DNA from: Bugula neritina | Taxonomy: Eukaryota; Bryozoa; Gymnolaemata; Cheilostomatida; Bugulidae | DNA: 64,000 nucleotides | NCBI GenBank assembly: GCA_964035545.1 | Contig: OZ037770.1 | Coordinates: forward strand, 13,151,642-13,215,641 | Direction: 5' to 3' | In this document: piece after piece, positions 35,501 through 47,400 of the stretch | Layout: each line of letters begins with the position of its first letter | Position numbering within the stretch: position 1 is the stretch's first letter | Program-made: the position numbers and the translations under genes | The notes under the pieces: generated by a model | Seen by the model: only the letters and a program-made list of their open reading frames with translations | What the model was told of the DNA's origin: nothing | Database searches by the model: none

Positions 35501-38126
35501 TATTGGCTTTAATTATTTTAAAATCTTTAGTAAAGGTTTAAATAATGTTGCTATGACCCGAATTTATACGATATCTGATGAAAGAGTTGTTTATATTTAC
35601 CCCAAAGGATCGAGATTTCTCTGGTACAGTCAGCACATGAAAAATCATTTGGTTGCAACACAAAAACCCTAAAAGAAGTATTTTTACAACCAACTGATTG
35701 CTTTTTAGGTTAGAATTTAATGCATGATATATGTAAGGTATAAATCCATCACTGTGTTGATAGTAATCTAAGTTTACTTGCTGGATTAACTCATCTTTGA
35801 GTTGTATTTAACAGCTATGCTGACTTTGTTTAGACCCAGTTGTTCTCAAGAAAAAGAGGAAAAAGACAAAGACACTTGACGAAATCATCTACAGTTCGAA
35901 CTTGGCAGGTAAGAATATTATACCTCAGGCGCAGGTTCTCCTAGACTTGAGAGACACTCTAGTCTTTCCAACCTAGTTTGAAAATTTAGCCCCCTGAAAT
36001 ATTACAGGTTTTTCTGCTGCCCAGTGCTTGTTGATGTCAGCAGTTATGGTGTTTTATATGGTAGAAAGGCAGAGTGTGTAGAAAAGGGATTCATCATCCT
36101 ATTCAATGATAGCAGGTGTGGGAGCAACTTTTGTATTTGATAGACATTTTAGCTCCACCATGAAGTTTAGTGATGGGGTGATTAGTGCCCATTTATTATA
36201 TTTTCTAACTGTTTTTAGGTTGTCCCTAGAACATTAAGATTTAATGGCTAATAATATTATTTTAAGAGGTGATTATATACTTAAATATTAGTCGCTGTTT
36301 ATGCTAATTAGTAACACCGATATTTTGAAATATGATTCCTGGATTGACTGGTTTTAACCTGTGATTAATAGAATATTTATGACTCCAAGTTTGAGATTCT
36401 TGACCTACAGATAAAAAAATCACGCAAGTTTACAGTCACTATCCCTGTGAGAAACCCTGATAGAAAGGGTTTTTGTTAAAGCGGTCTAAGGACTTATTCA
36501 GATGTGGCACAGGAGTAATTATGACTGGATGCTCTTCCTAACATCACCAATGGCCTTTGCTGGGGTTCGAACCCATGACTTTGTGTTTACTAAGCCAACA
36601 CTCTAACCCCTAAACCACGTCTGCTCCCTGCAGAAGCATGTACCACCATATATGATACACAGCTTTATGGGTCACCCGAACACTGATTTATGAATTAGTG
36701 ATGGTTGACAACAAATTTGCTTCATGTTGGCAAAATCTTATCACAATATTAGAACTTGAAATACTTCAAAGATAGTATCGGCCATTATGATAAGTTATTA
36801 ATAGTTATGCTCTTACCTAATGGCACTATTTTCAGTTGTGATAAAATAACTACTTCAAAATATAATATATTTTATCCAGCACTGCTATTCTGAATTCCAA
36901 TACCTGGTTATTCTGGTTTTATAAGCACCTAAGTCTAGTCTAGAAAACACAGCCATATTTATAAACATTTAGATCTAAGCCTAAAAAACATAACCATCTT
37001 TATAAATACCCAGATCTAAGTCTAGCCATCCTTTTAACCTTCTCTTAGCAAGCTAATGTCAGTTCTCGAAGTCTGTCGTTCTTTCAACTTTTCAAAAGAG
37101 GGCAATCAGTATGTGAAGCTGTGCTTCCTTGTAAACGTATTTAGTTTGCTTCTGCTCAACGCAAAAGTTTTGGCATATTTCCTGTGTGTGGGACACGAGC
37201 TGAGACGAAAGCAACTGTCACTACCAACTGGAAGATTGTAAAGTTTGACGAATGTCTTGGCTTTTAGTGCCAACTGAATTTACGAGATTTAATAAGACAA
37301 GAAGTTTATTGGTGTTGGTAAATTTTTCGTTGGCATGCCTCTGGGGGTATTATAGCACTGGACAAAAATCTTTCAAGTGGGGTATAGCATCATCTTAGAT
37401 AGTATAACTAATACATTATCTGCAGCCAAGGTTTGCTCAAAGTTATAGAAAACATTCCACCAATATGGTATTGGTCCTTGGATTTTGATCGTGGAACTTA
37501 TGAGCTATATTTATTATACTGCTAGTAGTTTCAACGTCTCTCACACAGTATTGTTAGTTTATGTTTCTAGTCTCTGTCTAGCTTTTTAATTACATCCAAA
37601 ACACGAAATAAATACCTCAACTTTCATTCCGTAGTGACATAAACTTTTCCAACTAGTGTTTTATTTAATTGACATGAAATGAAATAAAACTACTTGACAT
37701 TATCTTCATGTACCCATAAGAAGTTATTATCCCATAGATATAGGTAAAGTGGTAAAGAAAAAGAAGGGTAAACCCAAAGAAGATAGTTCTATGAAAGTTA
37801 GCAAGGTTCCTATGAAAGTTAGCAAGAAGGGCTCAAAATTGGGTTCGTTTTCAAAGTATTTCTCAGTTGTGCTATTTATTAAAATTTAAGGCTTATTATT
37901 ACATTTTGTTGGCAAATAATACGTTAGCTTCTGTAATTTTATTTTTTACTCTGACCGTCATATTTTTAATTTCGGTACTGGTGCTATTTCTTCAATTAAG
38001 TCAAAAGCAAGAAATTAGCTAGTCATAATTAAATTATTAAATTGTGGAATGCCTTGAGTCAAATTCAGTCTAGAATCAAGCCAATGCTATTTTTTAGGTA
38101 AATTGAAAAAAGTGAAGAAAACATAG
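26515..38126 (+). CDS. NEPRO: NEPRO (C3orf17) homologue, nucleolus and neural progenitor protein
   Basis: Ten coding exons join in phase to about 365 residues: 26515-26593, 27087-27241, 27883-28024, 28666-28795, 29310-29468, 30927-31045, 35365-35469, 35834-35908, 37738-37842 and 38098-38126. Vertebrate NEPRO is a nucleolar protein with a DUF4477-type N-terminal domain, and the match is clearest across exons 2-5. These include LIKSNNQALRLLQTCM, then QYLEYLLVKIIGVGKLAVQT, then SFSAFVSRVWVLSHTLLVQL, then LPEFLQLPPKFPVDVEKIV; human NEPRO has VSRLWVLYKGVLKRL in the corresponding place. The C-terminus is lysine-rich (VLKKKRKKTKTLDEIIYSS, then KVVKKKKGKPKED and GKLKKVKKT), fitting nucleolar localisation. 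The exon 9 donor (gg/gttcgt) is weak, so the last few residues are the least sure part. Exon 9 may also start 6 nt later, in frame. Exon 2 has three possible acceptors. Confidence 0.85.
26690..26915. repeat. 'gtattagtataagtt' tandem repeat
   Basis: A unit of about 15-18 bp (tagtattagtataagttat) repeated with variation about a dozen times in NEPRO intron 1. Confidence 0.8.
27009..27094 (+). repeat. 39-bp tandem duplication carrying NEPRO exon 2 splice acceptors
   Basis: Copies at 27017-27055 and 27056-27094 each contain a pyrimidine-rich stretch and ...tttag/agttgat. A further cag at 27006-27008 lies another 39 bp upstream. All three AGs (ending 27008, 27047 and 27086) keep the same frame with no stop between them. 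The shortest exon (start 27087) gives the best family match. Confidence 0.75.
28047..28135. repeat. 27-bp tandem repeat, three copies
   Basis: 'gttgtttacctgtacacata' units just after the donor of NEPRO exon 3. Each contains 'acctgtac'. Confidence 0.65.
28371..28665. repeat. 'actatactgtatcatat' minisatellite
   Basis: About 16-18 copies of a 16-18 bp unit (tatactgtatcatatacta) run directly into the acceptor of NEPRO exon 4, whose 'actatactgtag' is itself a repeat unit with a G added. Confidence 0.85.
29655..29690. repeat. 36-bp near-perfect palindrome
   Basis: atttaaagcat, then agggagctccct, then atgctttaaat: an inverted repeat with one mismatched pair, abutting the head of the SINE that starts at 29691. 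Confidence 0.7.
29691..29882 (+). mobile_element. tRNA-derived SINE copy
   Basis: Head 'agtatgcacagtggttaggg' with A-box-like sequence, perfect B box GGTTCGAATCC, then 'aaggccattggtgatgttag', 'attcagtcataattgcttct' and a tail ending 'cagtataaaccca'. It is the most intact copy in the window and lies in NEPRO intron 5. Confidence 0.75.
30617..30710. mobile_element. Partial MITE copy, family with GCAGTAATGGAGAAATT ends
   Basis: It holds 'gagaacataacttcttttgc' and 'tctagaacacaggcttttct' and ends 'caatttctccagtacctg'. The other half is missing or unrecognisable. It is in NEPRO intron 5. Confidence 0.6.
33830..33903. repeat. 15-bp tandem repeat 'caagtactctggt'
   Basis: Five diverged copies of 'agtcaagtactctgt' in NEPRO intron 6. 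Confidence 0.75.
34089..34245. mobile_element. MITE copy, family with GCAGTAATGGAGAAATT ends
   Basis: The left end 'gcgaggtaggtgcagtaatgg' matches the inverted right end of the 21823 copy. The body has 'aacctgcaccccaaaccaag' and the right end is diverged ('ctcaatttcttcactaccac'). Confidence 0.65.
36420..36640 (-). mobile_element. tRNA-derived SINE copy, reverse orientation
   Basis: The minus strand reads 'gtggtttaggggttagagtg', B box GGTTCGAACCC, then 'aaaggccattggtgatgtta', matching the 29691 copy. The tail with 'gaaaccctgatagaaaggg' lies at the low-coordinate end. It is in NEPRO intron 8. Confidence 0.7.
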
Positions 38127-41100
38127 ATGACTTCCCCAGCTTCCTATGCTCTAGTGGTGAATTGACTTGGAGGTATTTGCAAGAAAAACAGCTAAAATAT
38201 TCCAAAGTCTCTCAGAAATATTATGCATTCATAATATGGTGCTACAGTATTTTTGAATAGAATATTGAGAAAGACATTATGAACAGTCTGTTATATACAT
38301 TTTAACTACTTCACTCCCTCACTTGACAATTTTATTAAACTGTGACAAGGCAAACGGACATGTTGTATAAGAGAGGTGTATCTTACACACCGATCAGTTG
38401 TTGTACTTCTTGTTGCATATCTTTTAATGAATGCATTAAAGCAGTAAGCCTTCTGTTACCTAATTTGTTCACCCACATCTGTAGTTTCAAAATATAATTT
38501 CCTACTTGTGTGATTATTCATGTGTTGCAGCATTCTTTGAAATTTTATGTTTGGGTGGCTAATGGTTCTGCATCGCCAATAATATTTTTTTCCGTTCTAG
38601 AACATTAATTTTACATATTTTACCCGTTTTATTGGTAAACAAATATAAGTTTATTGACAAACTCATCATTTTTGTCTTTCGTGGAGTAAATCTAATTTTG
38701 AAGATGACCTTCTGATTATAGTAAAAGTTTGACTCAACTGTCTCTAGCCGTTGCAGATGGAACTTTTAGGAAAACAAATATTTAGATAATAGTCTAATTC
38801 GTGTTGATATAATAAATTTATCATTTGCAAAAACTCAATATTTAGTTTTACTTGGTCGTAAGGTTGTCTTTGCTTTGCTGTCCGATCATTTGCAGTATAG
38901 ATGCTGTGGAAATGAGAAAAGTAAATTTCCTTTTAGGCTACTTGGGTATAAGGTTTTAAGTTCTTCAATAAAATGTTCAATCTTTTGCACAAGTATACAA
39001 TTGAGTTTGCTTTATTTACCTCCCAAGAGTACAATAGTGAATTGCTTTTGAATGCAGAGATTCGAACAGAGTTCGCAAATTTTTTGCAGATGTAAATTTT
39101 CAACTTTCACCAAAAGCAGAACAATTGTATTCATAGTCTATAATTTCTTTAGGATATAAATTACACCAATTTCATGTGATAAGTAAATTTTAAGTGGTTT
39201 CAGCACTTGAAATTGTTGGCATTTTCTTATTTAAAACATCTTCAGTTTTTTGCTATGATTACTCCATCCGTCACTATGTTCCTACATCACTCGGCCATTG
39301 GCAACTTCAAAACTGGTTATGATGGTGCAGTTGGCAGGGTTTTTCATCACCAATTCACTTCTCTTTGGACACCAAAGTCCAAAATCTGGTCTTGCTTATA
39401 AATTAATTTTCAAGGCAATGGACTAATAGCTAAGTATATGCTGATCAATTAAGTCTCAATTCTTTCTAGTATGCTAATCTCAATCCTATAAGTCCACATC
39501 AATGTTTCCTGACTCGTTGCCCTTGACCTAATCTGTTGGTAATCTCTGGTGTTTACGATTCAATATCTGTTGAAATTACAAGGTTTATGTTAGATGTTGC
39601 AACTCGGAGTCATAAACTCTTAATATCACAGCTTTACCTTGCAAAATATCGATGATTAGGTCTGATTAGGATGTAAATATTTTTTGGAATGCATGGATTA
39701 GCAACACCTAACTGACTTTGCCCACGATTAATCCAATGTATTTTTTCCTATTTTCTTTCAGCTACATAAGCCTAAGCCTACTATTTTTAGAGTTATGGTG
39801 TGGTTTAAATGAATTAACCTGGTTCATTCCCCCCCCCCCCCAAGTGCTATTAATTGCAAATGATGTTTTATTTAAAAATTTAGATTATTTGCTTGTAATT
39901 ATAGTAGACATTGTTCAAAGCTTTATTTAAAAGCAGTAAACTGTTTGCTATTAGTATATATTGTACTGTTGAGTGCTTAAATGATGAAGAAAAGCTAAGC
40001 TAGTAGACGCAGTGCTTATTGCTGTGAGACATTTGGCCCTTAATTTCATGGTTAAAAAACGTTTAGTTCCTGTAAGCTATTGAGCAAGCCAATTTCTAGG
40101 CAGTGTAGCTTCTCTTTGGATGTTCGAAGAGACTGAGACGTGTGTACTCTAAAAATGTCTACTCTTTCATCTGATTGTCATCATCGTAGAAGTATTTCAA
40201 ATATTTTGGGTGGATAAAGTGGTTCGGTTTGAAAATGGGTGCTTCGGAATTTCTCACTTTAAGATAAGTGTTAAAACAAACTTCTTTTTAAAAATTACTC
40301 TGTTCTGGTCAATTTGTTTTTTAGTGCAAATGTTTGTGCCTGAAGTTAGCGTCTGTGTATAATGTCTGTTCTAAATATAAAAACTTTCACCCCTCGACTA
40401 CAAAATGGCTATTAAGCTCGTTTTTTATTGGCAGCTTTTTGTAAAAAATTTCTATTGTTAACCTACGCAAGTCCCGGCTTAAGTGAATCTTAGCTTTCGT
40501 CTGTATATTTTAATCTTTACGTTAGCTTCACTCACTTGAAGGTATATCTGTAATTTCAAGTGTTATGGCATGCTTTTTGGATGTAATCTAGAAATGCAGA
40601 TATTGTGATAAAAATGAAGTTATTTATAATGTTGTGATTTTATTTTATGCTCGGGTGTTCTTGTTTTGCTATTCTTAACTAGTAACCAATTTGCCAAAAA
40701 AACCTGAGCTTAAAATTCCAAGTCTCCCAACAATGTCTACTTGGAATTATTGAGCAGTGGTTTGTGTTTCATCTAAGTTATGACTTGCTAAGGTTGAAGT
40801 CGCTGTTAGCTAGTAGTAAAGTTGTGTTTGAGAGGTCAAGGTTACAGCCACGTGCCATTTTTAGTGTCTAACTCAAAAACTGGAGCTTTTCATGAAAATT
40901 GTTGCACAGGTGGTTAAACATTTTAGCCTCCATCTTTAAAGTACTCGAGTGTGGGCTAGATGATAAACATCAGCTATTTACAAGCTTTTTATAAATAGTT
41001 AATAATAGTAATCGTGTGATTTCTGAACTGGAAAAGTAACCTACTAGCAGTTGGGATTGCTTTTCCCTGCGCAGTAAAATGGAAAAATTAGAGTTTAAAT

Positions 41101-43960
41101 GAAATCAAAAATCGTTATGCTTATATAAGGTGCATTTTTCAACAAGGCATGAAACTCTATCATAAAATCATTTTCTAGTGCTGAATTTTTAAAATTATCA
41201 TTGGTACCGAAACTCAATGCAAAAGCTTTTTATGTGTCCAATTTTCTTTTTTGCTCGATACTTTCTACTGTTCACTTAATGATATCTCTACCAGGATTGA
41301 AAAGTAAATCAGAGAAATGCCAGTCAAAATATGATATATCTGCAAAATATGTCCTTACTTCTACAATATATTTTGTATTTTTTAAAAAGGGATTTCTCAA
41401 AACATTTTTGTCAGTTCCAACACGGTATAAACTGGTCTAATAGTGACTAAGTGGATGTTCATGGTTATTAATTTATTCTGATTAAAATCATTTGCATTAG
41501 TAATGTGGTCACTGCGTTTTGTTGTGGCTATTATCAGACGATTAATAATGATTTCCCAGTCGGATTGCCTCCGTTTCTTGGGGTTTCTTGGCGTGTGACA
41601 TGCTCAGAATGATTTTCATTTGCATGTCTTACCTTCTCTCGATTTGCTAAACAATGCCACTGTTGCTAAGTGTGGTGAAAATAAGACCCAAATCAACTTT
41701 TCAGAAAACGCTGGTTGCTCATTTTGATGAGTAATACAGTTTCATTATTTTCTTTCTTTTTGAGTAGACATCTTTATGCTGAGTGACTATACTGAGTTGT
41801 ATTATTATACGTTCAAACAATAGCAAATGGTATGACCAGGTGTTGAGGTTAGTTTTTGGACTTGGGGAGAGAAATGGCAGGCTGAAACCACGCTCCGTAA
41901 TATACTGTATTCAGGAGGAACCAGAGATAGATTTTGGTCGATACTACATAATCTAGAACAGGACCATATTATTTTGTAGAGGGAGGCATTCGAAAGCCTA
42001 TTACAATTTTATAGGACTTTGGCTTTTTAAAAATATACTCATTGTATAAACACTAGCACTTTTTTTACGCACATGATGCTTTTTGAAACAGCACTGCATT
42101 TTTCTCCTTTTGAATCTACGTACTGTTGAATGAATTTACTGGCTGTACGATTACATGATTTATCAACGAGTCCAGTTTGAACCACAGTTATGGTTGCAAA
42201 CAACCGCCCTCTATAAAATGTCAAGCATTTTATTTAACAGCAACAAATTAACAATTTAGTGTGAGTTTCTAGCCAATTCATTTGAGTAATGGTGCCAAAC
42301 AAATGTGTTCATTAATTAAAGTGAAGGGAGTCTGTGCGTGTCTAAGACCTATATCTTCTGAGAGATTTACAGATGACCACATACCTCCACCCACCTTCCT
42401 GTAGACTTCATTGAGTGGGAGGGAGAAAATATTATTGTAATAATTCCCCCATCATGACGAAGGTAGCATTCTTCACAAATTCAAGAGGGAGTATAGAATA
42501 GAAGATGGGATTCTGGATTAGTTTGTTTACCGAACTCTTGTAATACTCAGAAAATCAACTTCCAATGGTTAAAAATGAAGTAATCACATTACTGGTGAAG
42601 CGAATAGAATTTTCATCATTTCAAAACATTGCAATTATATAAGCCAGTTGCAATGTTTTTCCAATGATGAAATTTTATACAGCCTTGATTTTATGGCGGC
42701 TTTTATGCAAAAAAAAACAGTTTTTTCTTCCTATATAGGACAATTTTGTGTTACATAATCTCATTGGTTTCGTATGTGTTAAATCCGAAGTTGATGTAAA
42801 ACCAATCAAAACCAGCGTTATGGAGGTAAGAAGTGAACCTTCATTGGTGTATTTATTGACTCACAAAATAAAAATGGTTCTTTAATCTCAAAGATTTTAT
42901 TTTATCTTTAAGTTACACACAACAGATATTTGCTATTCTTTCTAATAGTTCATTATGCAACAATAAACTTATCAATATTGAAACTTTTTTCAGTAACTCC
43001 AGCGTAATACACCAATTTGGATTGTATTAATTTGATATGTGAAGACATTAGTAATCATTTTTTTACATTATAGGAAAAATATATTTCCACCTTTATTATT
43101 CATCACCATGATTGTATCTGAATTCTTAGCTTTTAGTGTGTATGACTTATCACCTGCCGTATTATGAAACTTAAACCCTGCGAATGATTTCATGAATTAT
43201 TGTTTTTCACCAATTTCAACATTGTCCAAGGATGGTAGGTTTTTATTGAGCCAATTTACTCGCTCTAAACACGTTTATGAGTCTGGATTATTATTCTCAA
43301 TCAATTTAAGAGAGTTTAAAACATTCAGATCCTTATGATTATTCAATAAATGTTCAATAATATATTTTTAAGCTGGTAATGGGGTGCTTTTAGCATTGTT
43401 AAACAAGTATACTTTTTTTCTCATAATATTTTTGAATTTTTGCTCGATTTTGTTGGGCAAAAATTATTTATTTGGTCCCGTAGAAAAAAATTGTCAAGTG
43501 TTGAATAAGCTCAACGCTTTTAAATAGACTGTTCCCAGTGCAATGTATTGATCTGTTACTTTATAAATTTATTTAATTTCATCTTCCATTATGATAGCTA
43601 CTGTTAAGGAGAGGGTGAAGTTTTGCATTCCTTTCTAGTTTCTTATATTCAAATGAATCAAACCTGCGCACAGCATTACTTCACCTAATTCCGGTTGCAA
43701 ACACATTGTTATGGTATTTGAATGTGCGGTGGCCCCTGGTAGACGTCATGACCTCTATTTTTCATCTGCACAGTGAAATCATTCCACCATCTGGATCCTC
43801 GTGACACGCGTATTCCTATCAGAGTTCTAATTTAAGAACTCAGGCATGCAGAACGTTACAAAACTTAGGTGGTTAGTCACTTCAGTTTTGTATTTAACAA
43901 AAAATTAACCAGTAAGGAGTTGTTGGTTGCCATGGTGAAACGTATGCAAATTGCGTTGCT
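38127..43960. other. 5.8-kb stretch without recognisable gene
   Basis: I found no exon chain on either strand. The open frames present are short, do not resemble known domains and lack matching splice sites. A C run lies at 39830-39841. ATTAAA motifs at about 38325 and 38434 could end the NEPRO transcript. Confidence 0.5.
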
Positions 43961-43969
43961 AATATTGAC

Positions 43970-43976
43970 TATAAAA
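43970..43976 (+). promoter_or_regulatory. TATA box of the EGF/IgGFc-binding gene
   Basis: TATAAAA followed about 30 bp on by a CAGTAA initiator-like site near 43988-44004. It precedes a non-coding first exon (about 44000-44146, donor tctgtg/gtaagt) and a second exon beginning at 44379 that holds the ATG. Confidence 0.65.
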
Positions 43977-44410
43977 TAGTGAGGGCACAGTAACCAGCCA
44001 TCAGTAAGTCTATACGAGGAATAGCATAAGCAAGGCTGGTCCTTGCTCCACTCATAGAGTTACAACGTAGAGAAAAATATAAATTTGTAGTATTACCAGT
44101 TGGAGTATAAGTTTGATACTTTGGAGCTGTTTACAAGTATTCTGTGGTAAGTTTTATTTGGTTTCTAAAGATTTTCTCTGTTTCTAACAATTTTTGTTTC
44201 TGAGCTTTTTTAAATGAGGTAGAAAGTTGATGCAATATTTTAAAAACCACCTCAATTTTGCAGATAGCATATTGGTAAATAACTTGGTAAACATCTTTTA
44301 TTAGTTTTTATCCTTGCTTAGTTTTTTTCATGTGAATAATTTTTTATCAACAATTGTATTTCTGTGTGTAATTTGTAGATAACTAAAGAATTTATAATAC
44401 AAAATAAGCT

Positions 44411-47400
44411 ATGAAGGCTTTAGCAGTGGTGGTAGTGCTGGCCATGGCGGTTGGCCTCGAAGCTCAACATGATCTCGATCCTCTATCAGGTACGTTTCTG
44501 TTTCCTCGTTGCTAAGTATTATTTCATTTCAGCCAAGTCTCTTCCTCAATAAACTATCTCGTTGCTTAGTAATGTTACTCACGTTTTTTAGAAATCATAT
44601 TTAGTAATTCAAGTTTGGTAGTTTGTTGACAAGTTCTTTTAACATTATTGGCGCATTGGAAAGCATCCATAAGGGCAACCACAGACCTGGTAGATATTGT
44701 GATATACTTTATGCAAATCATGATTAAGTAACTAATTTGTCATCTCATGTCACGTCTGCACTGATTCACAGGATTATCCTGTCCCAAAGCCGGATACATG
44801 TTCCCAGACGCGGAGAATTTATGTTTCGTCTGGTTTTGTGAACGAGCTGGAGAGGCACCCATCAAGAGAATGTGCCCCAAGGGGGTCAGAGTTCCAACAT
44901 GGTGGACGGGCGGAGAGGTCGGCGTCTGCAACATCGTGAATATCGTGAAACATGGCGGAGAGCCAATCTGCTTGCGATGTGCTGCCGATGATGTTAAACC
45001 TGATGACAGTGAGTTTCGCTGACTTTTAAAACAAATTAAAAAAATTAATTTTTTGTTTTTGATGTTTTTCTGTTTAACAATAAGAGCTGTAATAAAGGTT
45101 GTAATCTCTACAAGCAGTTTGTTACAAATACTCTGAATCATCAACAAGTATGAGTAGAGAATGGCTGATATTTGTTTCATGCAATTTGTAAGAAAAGTTG
45201 TATTTTGAAAAATGTAACTGATTTTATTTAAAAGTAAAGTTTCTCAGCTCTGTGTATTGTCTTGAAGCTGCAAATAACTTTTAGCTTAGTTTTTTCATCA
45301 TTCAGTCTGATCTTACTGCTCCTTGACTTGAGAGTCAGAGGAGATAACTGCTTGTTCAGATTATTGTACTCTCTTATCTGATGTACCTAATCCAACTCGT
45401 GTCTTTCTTTATTCTTAGGCTGTGCCGAAAGACCGTTTCCATGCGACGAAGGATGCACATGCGTAGACATTGAGCACACTCATAAGTGTGACTGCCCAGT
45501 AACACTCGGTGTAGTCGGGGACGGCTCTGTACCAGCCCGTAAGTACTCTCTATCTGGTTGGTTCCCTGGCTAAACGCTGATGTACTGATAATATTAGTGT
45601 TATCAGATGTGCAGTCAGGGGGCTTGAAATGAATTGTTTTGGGATTATGATTATGGAAATTGTTTGGTAAGCCTTAGAGATAATCCAGATTAATGTAAGT
45701 TCAAACCTCAAATGTTTCTGTGCTCATCTGCAAGATCTGTCACAGTTACAATAACAAGGTATTTCCTTTGTTAAATGCCATGGCATACCACTTTGATACA
45801 ACAGATGTTTTTTTAGAAATTTCTAAAACAAGTTCACATAGTTTCAATTTTTCCAAGGTGCAGATCTTTCTGTTCACCTCCAGGTTAGTGTAACTCCATG
45901 TGGGTTTAGTTTATTATTTTTATCTTGTAGCTGTTGACCACTGTTCACCTGAGCCATGTGTGAATGGAGGAACTTGCCAGAACCAATGGGATGGCTTCTT
46001 TTGCTTCTGCCCTAATGGCTGGACTGGACACAGATGTGAAACTTCTGGTAGGTTCTGTCAATGTTTACATTGCTTCTTCATTATCTCTAATTTTTCTCAC
46101 TTAATCCTGAGTTATTGAATTCATTATTTAGTTATAACTTAATGCCAGCTCACTTCTACGCTTTGAAGTTTGTATTACTTAGAACCATCTTAATTCATGA
46201 ATCAGCACTTGAAATTGTCTAATTACCTATTTATGGTAGCCTTAGCTCTTTGGGTTTCTGTTAAGCCAATGGGCTCACAGGTCCAGATCTATATAAAAGT
46301 CTTTGTGTGAATTAGTTTTCTCATGTAGCTTTCATGTCCTTCTGCTAGGTCTCATGTCTAGTGACTGAGTATAATAGTTCAGTTATTAGAAAAGAGAAAT
46401 CTCAGCATGTCTTTATAACCTTTTGGGACATAAGTTTTTCAGCTGAGGATTCATAAATTCGATTACTTAAATAATTAAAAGTTCAAAGGCTTTGATTTCC
46501 TAACAACCCATTAACTTACACATATATTTTATACATCTTTAATTCCTTGTCAACTAGTCAGGTAATTGATATTCTTTCTGTGACATTCGCCATGATTACT
46601 CTGTCGCCATGTTTAATAACTGCATGTATCTACTCGTCTCCTTATTTATAGATGTAATATACATTATTTATCACAGTTTGTACATTATAGACTTCCAGAC
46701 TCTTATGTTTCTTCTTGAACTCTTGTAGTATGTGACTGGCACCCATGTTTGAACGGCGGTACATGCGTCATAGACGAGATCGGCTATCACTGCGAGTGCA
46801 CCGACTGCTGGGGAGGATCCTGCTGCAACGAGACTAAACCTGAATGTGGTGTTGTAGAGCCAGGCTGTGCTCCTTGTTACGAAGGACCAGACTGCAAGAC
46901 TAGTAAGTACCCCCACCCCCTTTTTTGCAGTTTCAAGCTGAGGATCTTCCGCTAATTGTTTGCTGTATGTGATCAGATAGTAAAGGGGAGTTTTATGTTT
47001 ATTTTATATTTATTTTTTATATTTTATTTTATTTTGTATTTATATTTATGTTTTACATTTCAGGAACAAACAGTTGCGGCTGCCAACCTGACCTCTGTGT
47101 GGGAGGCGGAGTGTGTGTTGATGGCCCCAAAGGAGCCACTTGCGAAGATTGTCCAGACTGTTTCACTGGAAAAGACTGCAAAGACCGTGAGTTATAAATA
47201 CATTCTGACTGTCATTTCGTGTTTCTTTGTTGCTGGTGAATTTGCTCTCATGAAACTCTATGTTCTAAAGATTATTTCTTTAGGTTCTAAGCTAGTTTAG
47301 TTGGCCCAGGGGTTTACATTATTTTTATGGCTAACCTTAAGAAATGTTAATAAATTATAATCACCATCTTGTCAGATTATCTCCTCCACTAATCAAGATT

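Noticed and set aside
42042-42224. Minus-strand 61-codon frame with protein-like composition
   Set aside because: No matching donor or acceptor partners and no recognisable domain in the surrounding 5.8-kb gene-free stretch.
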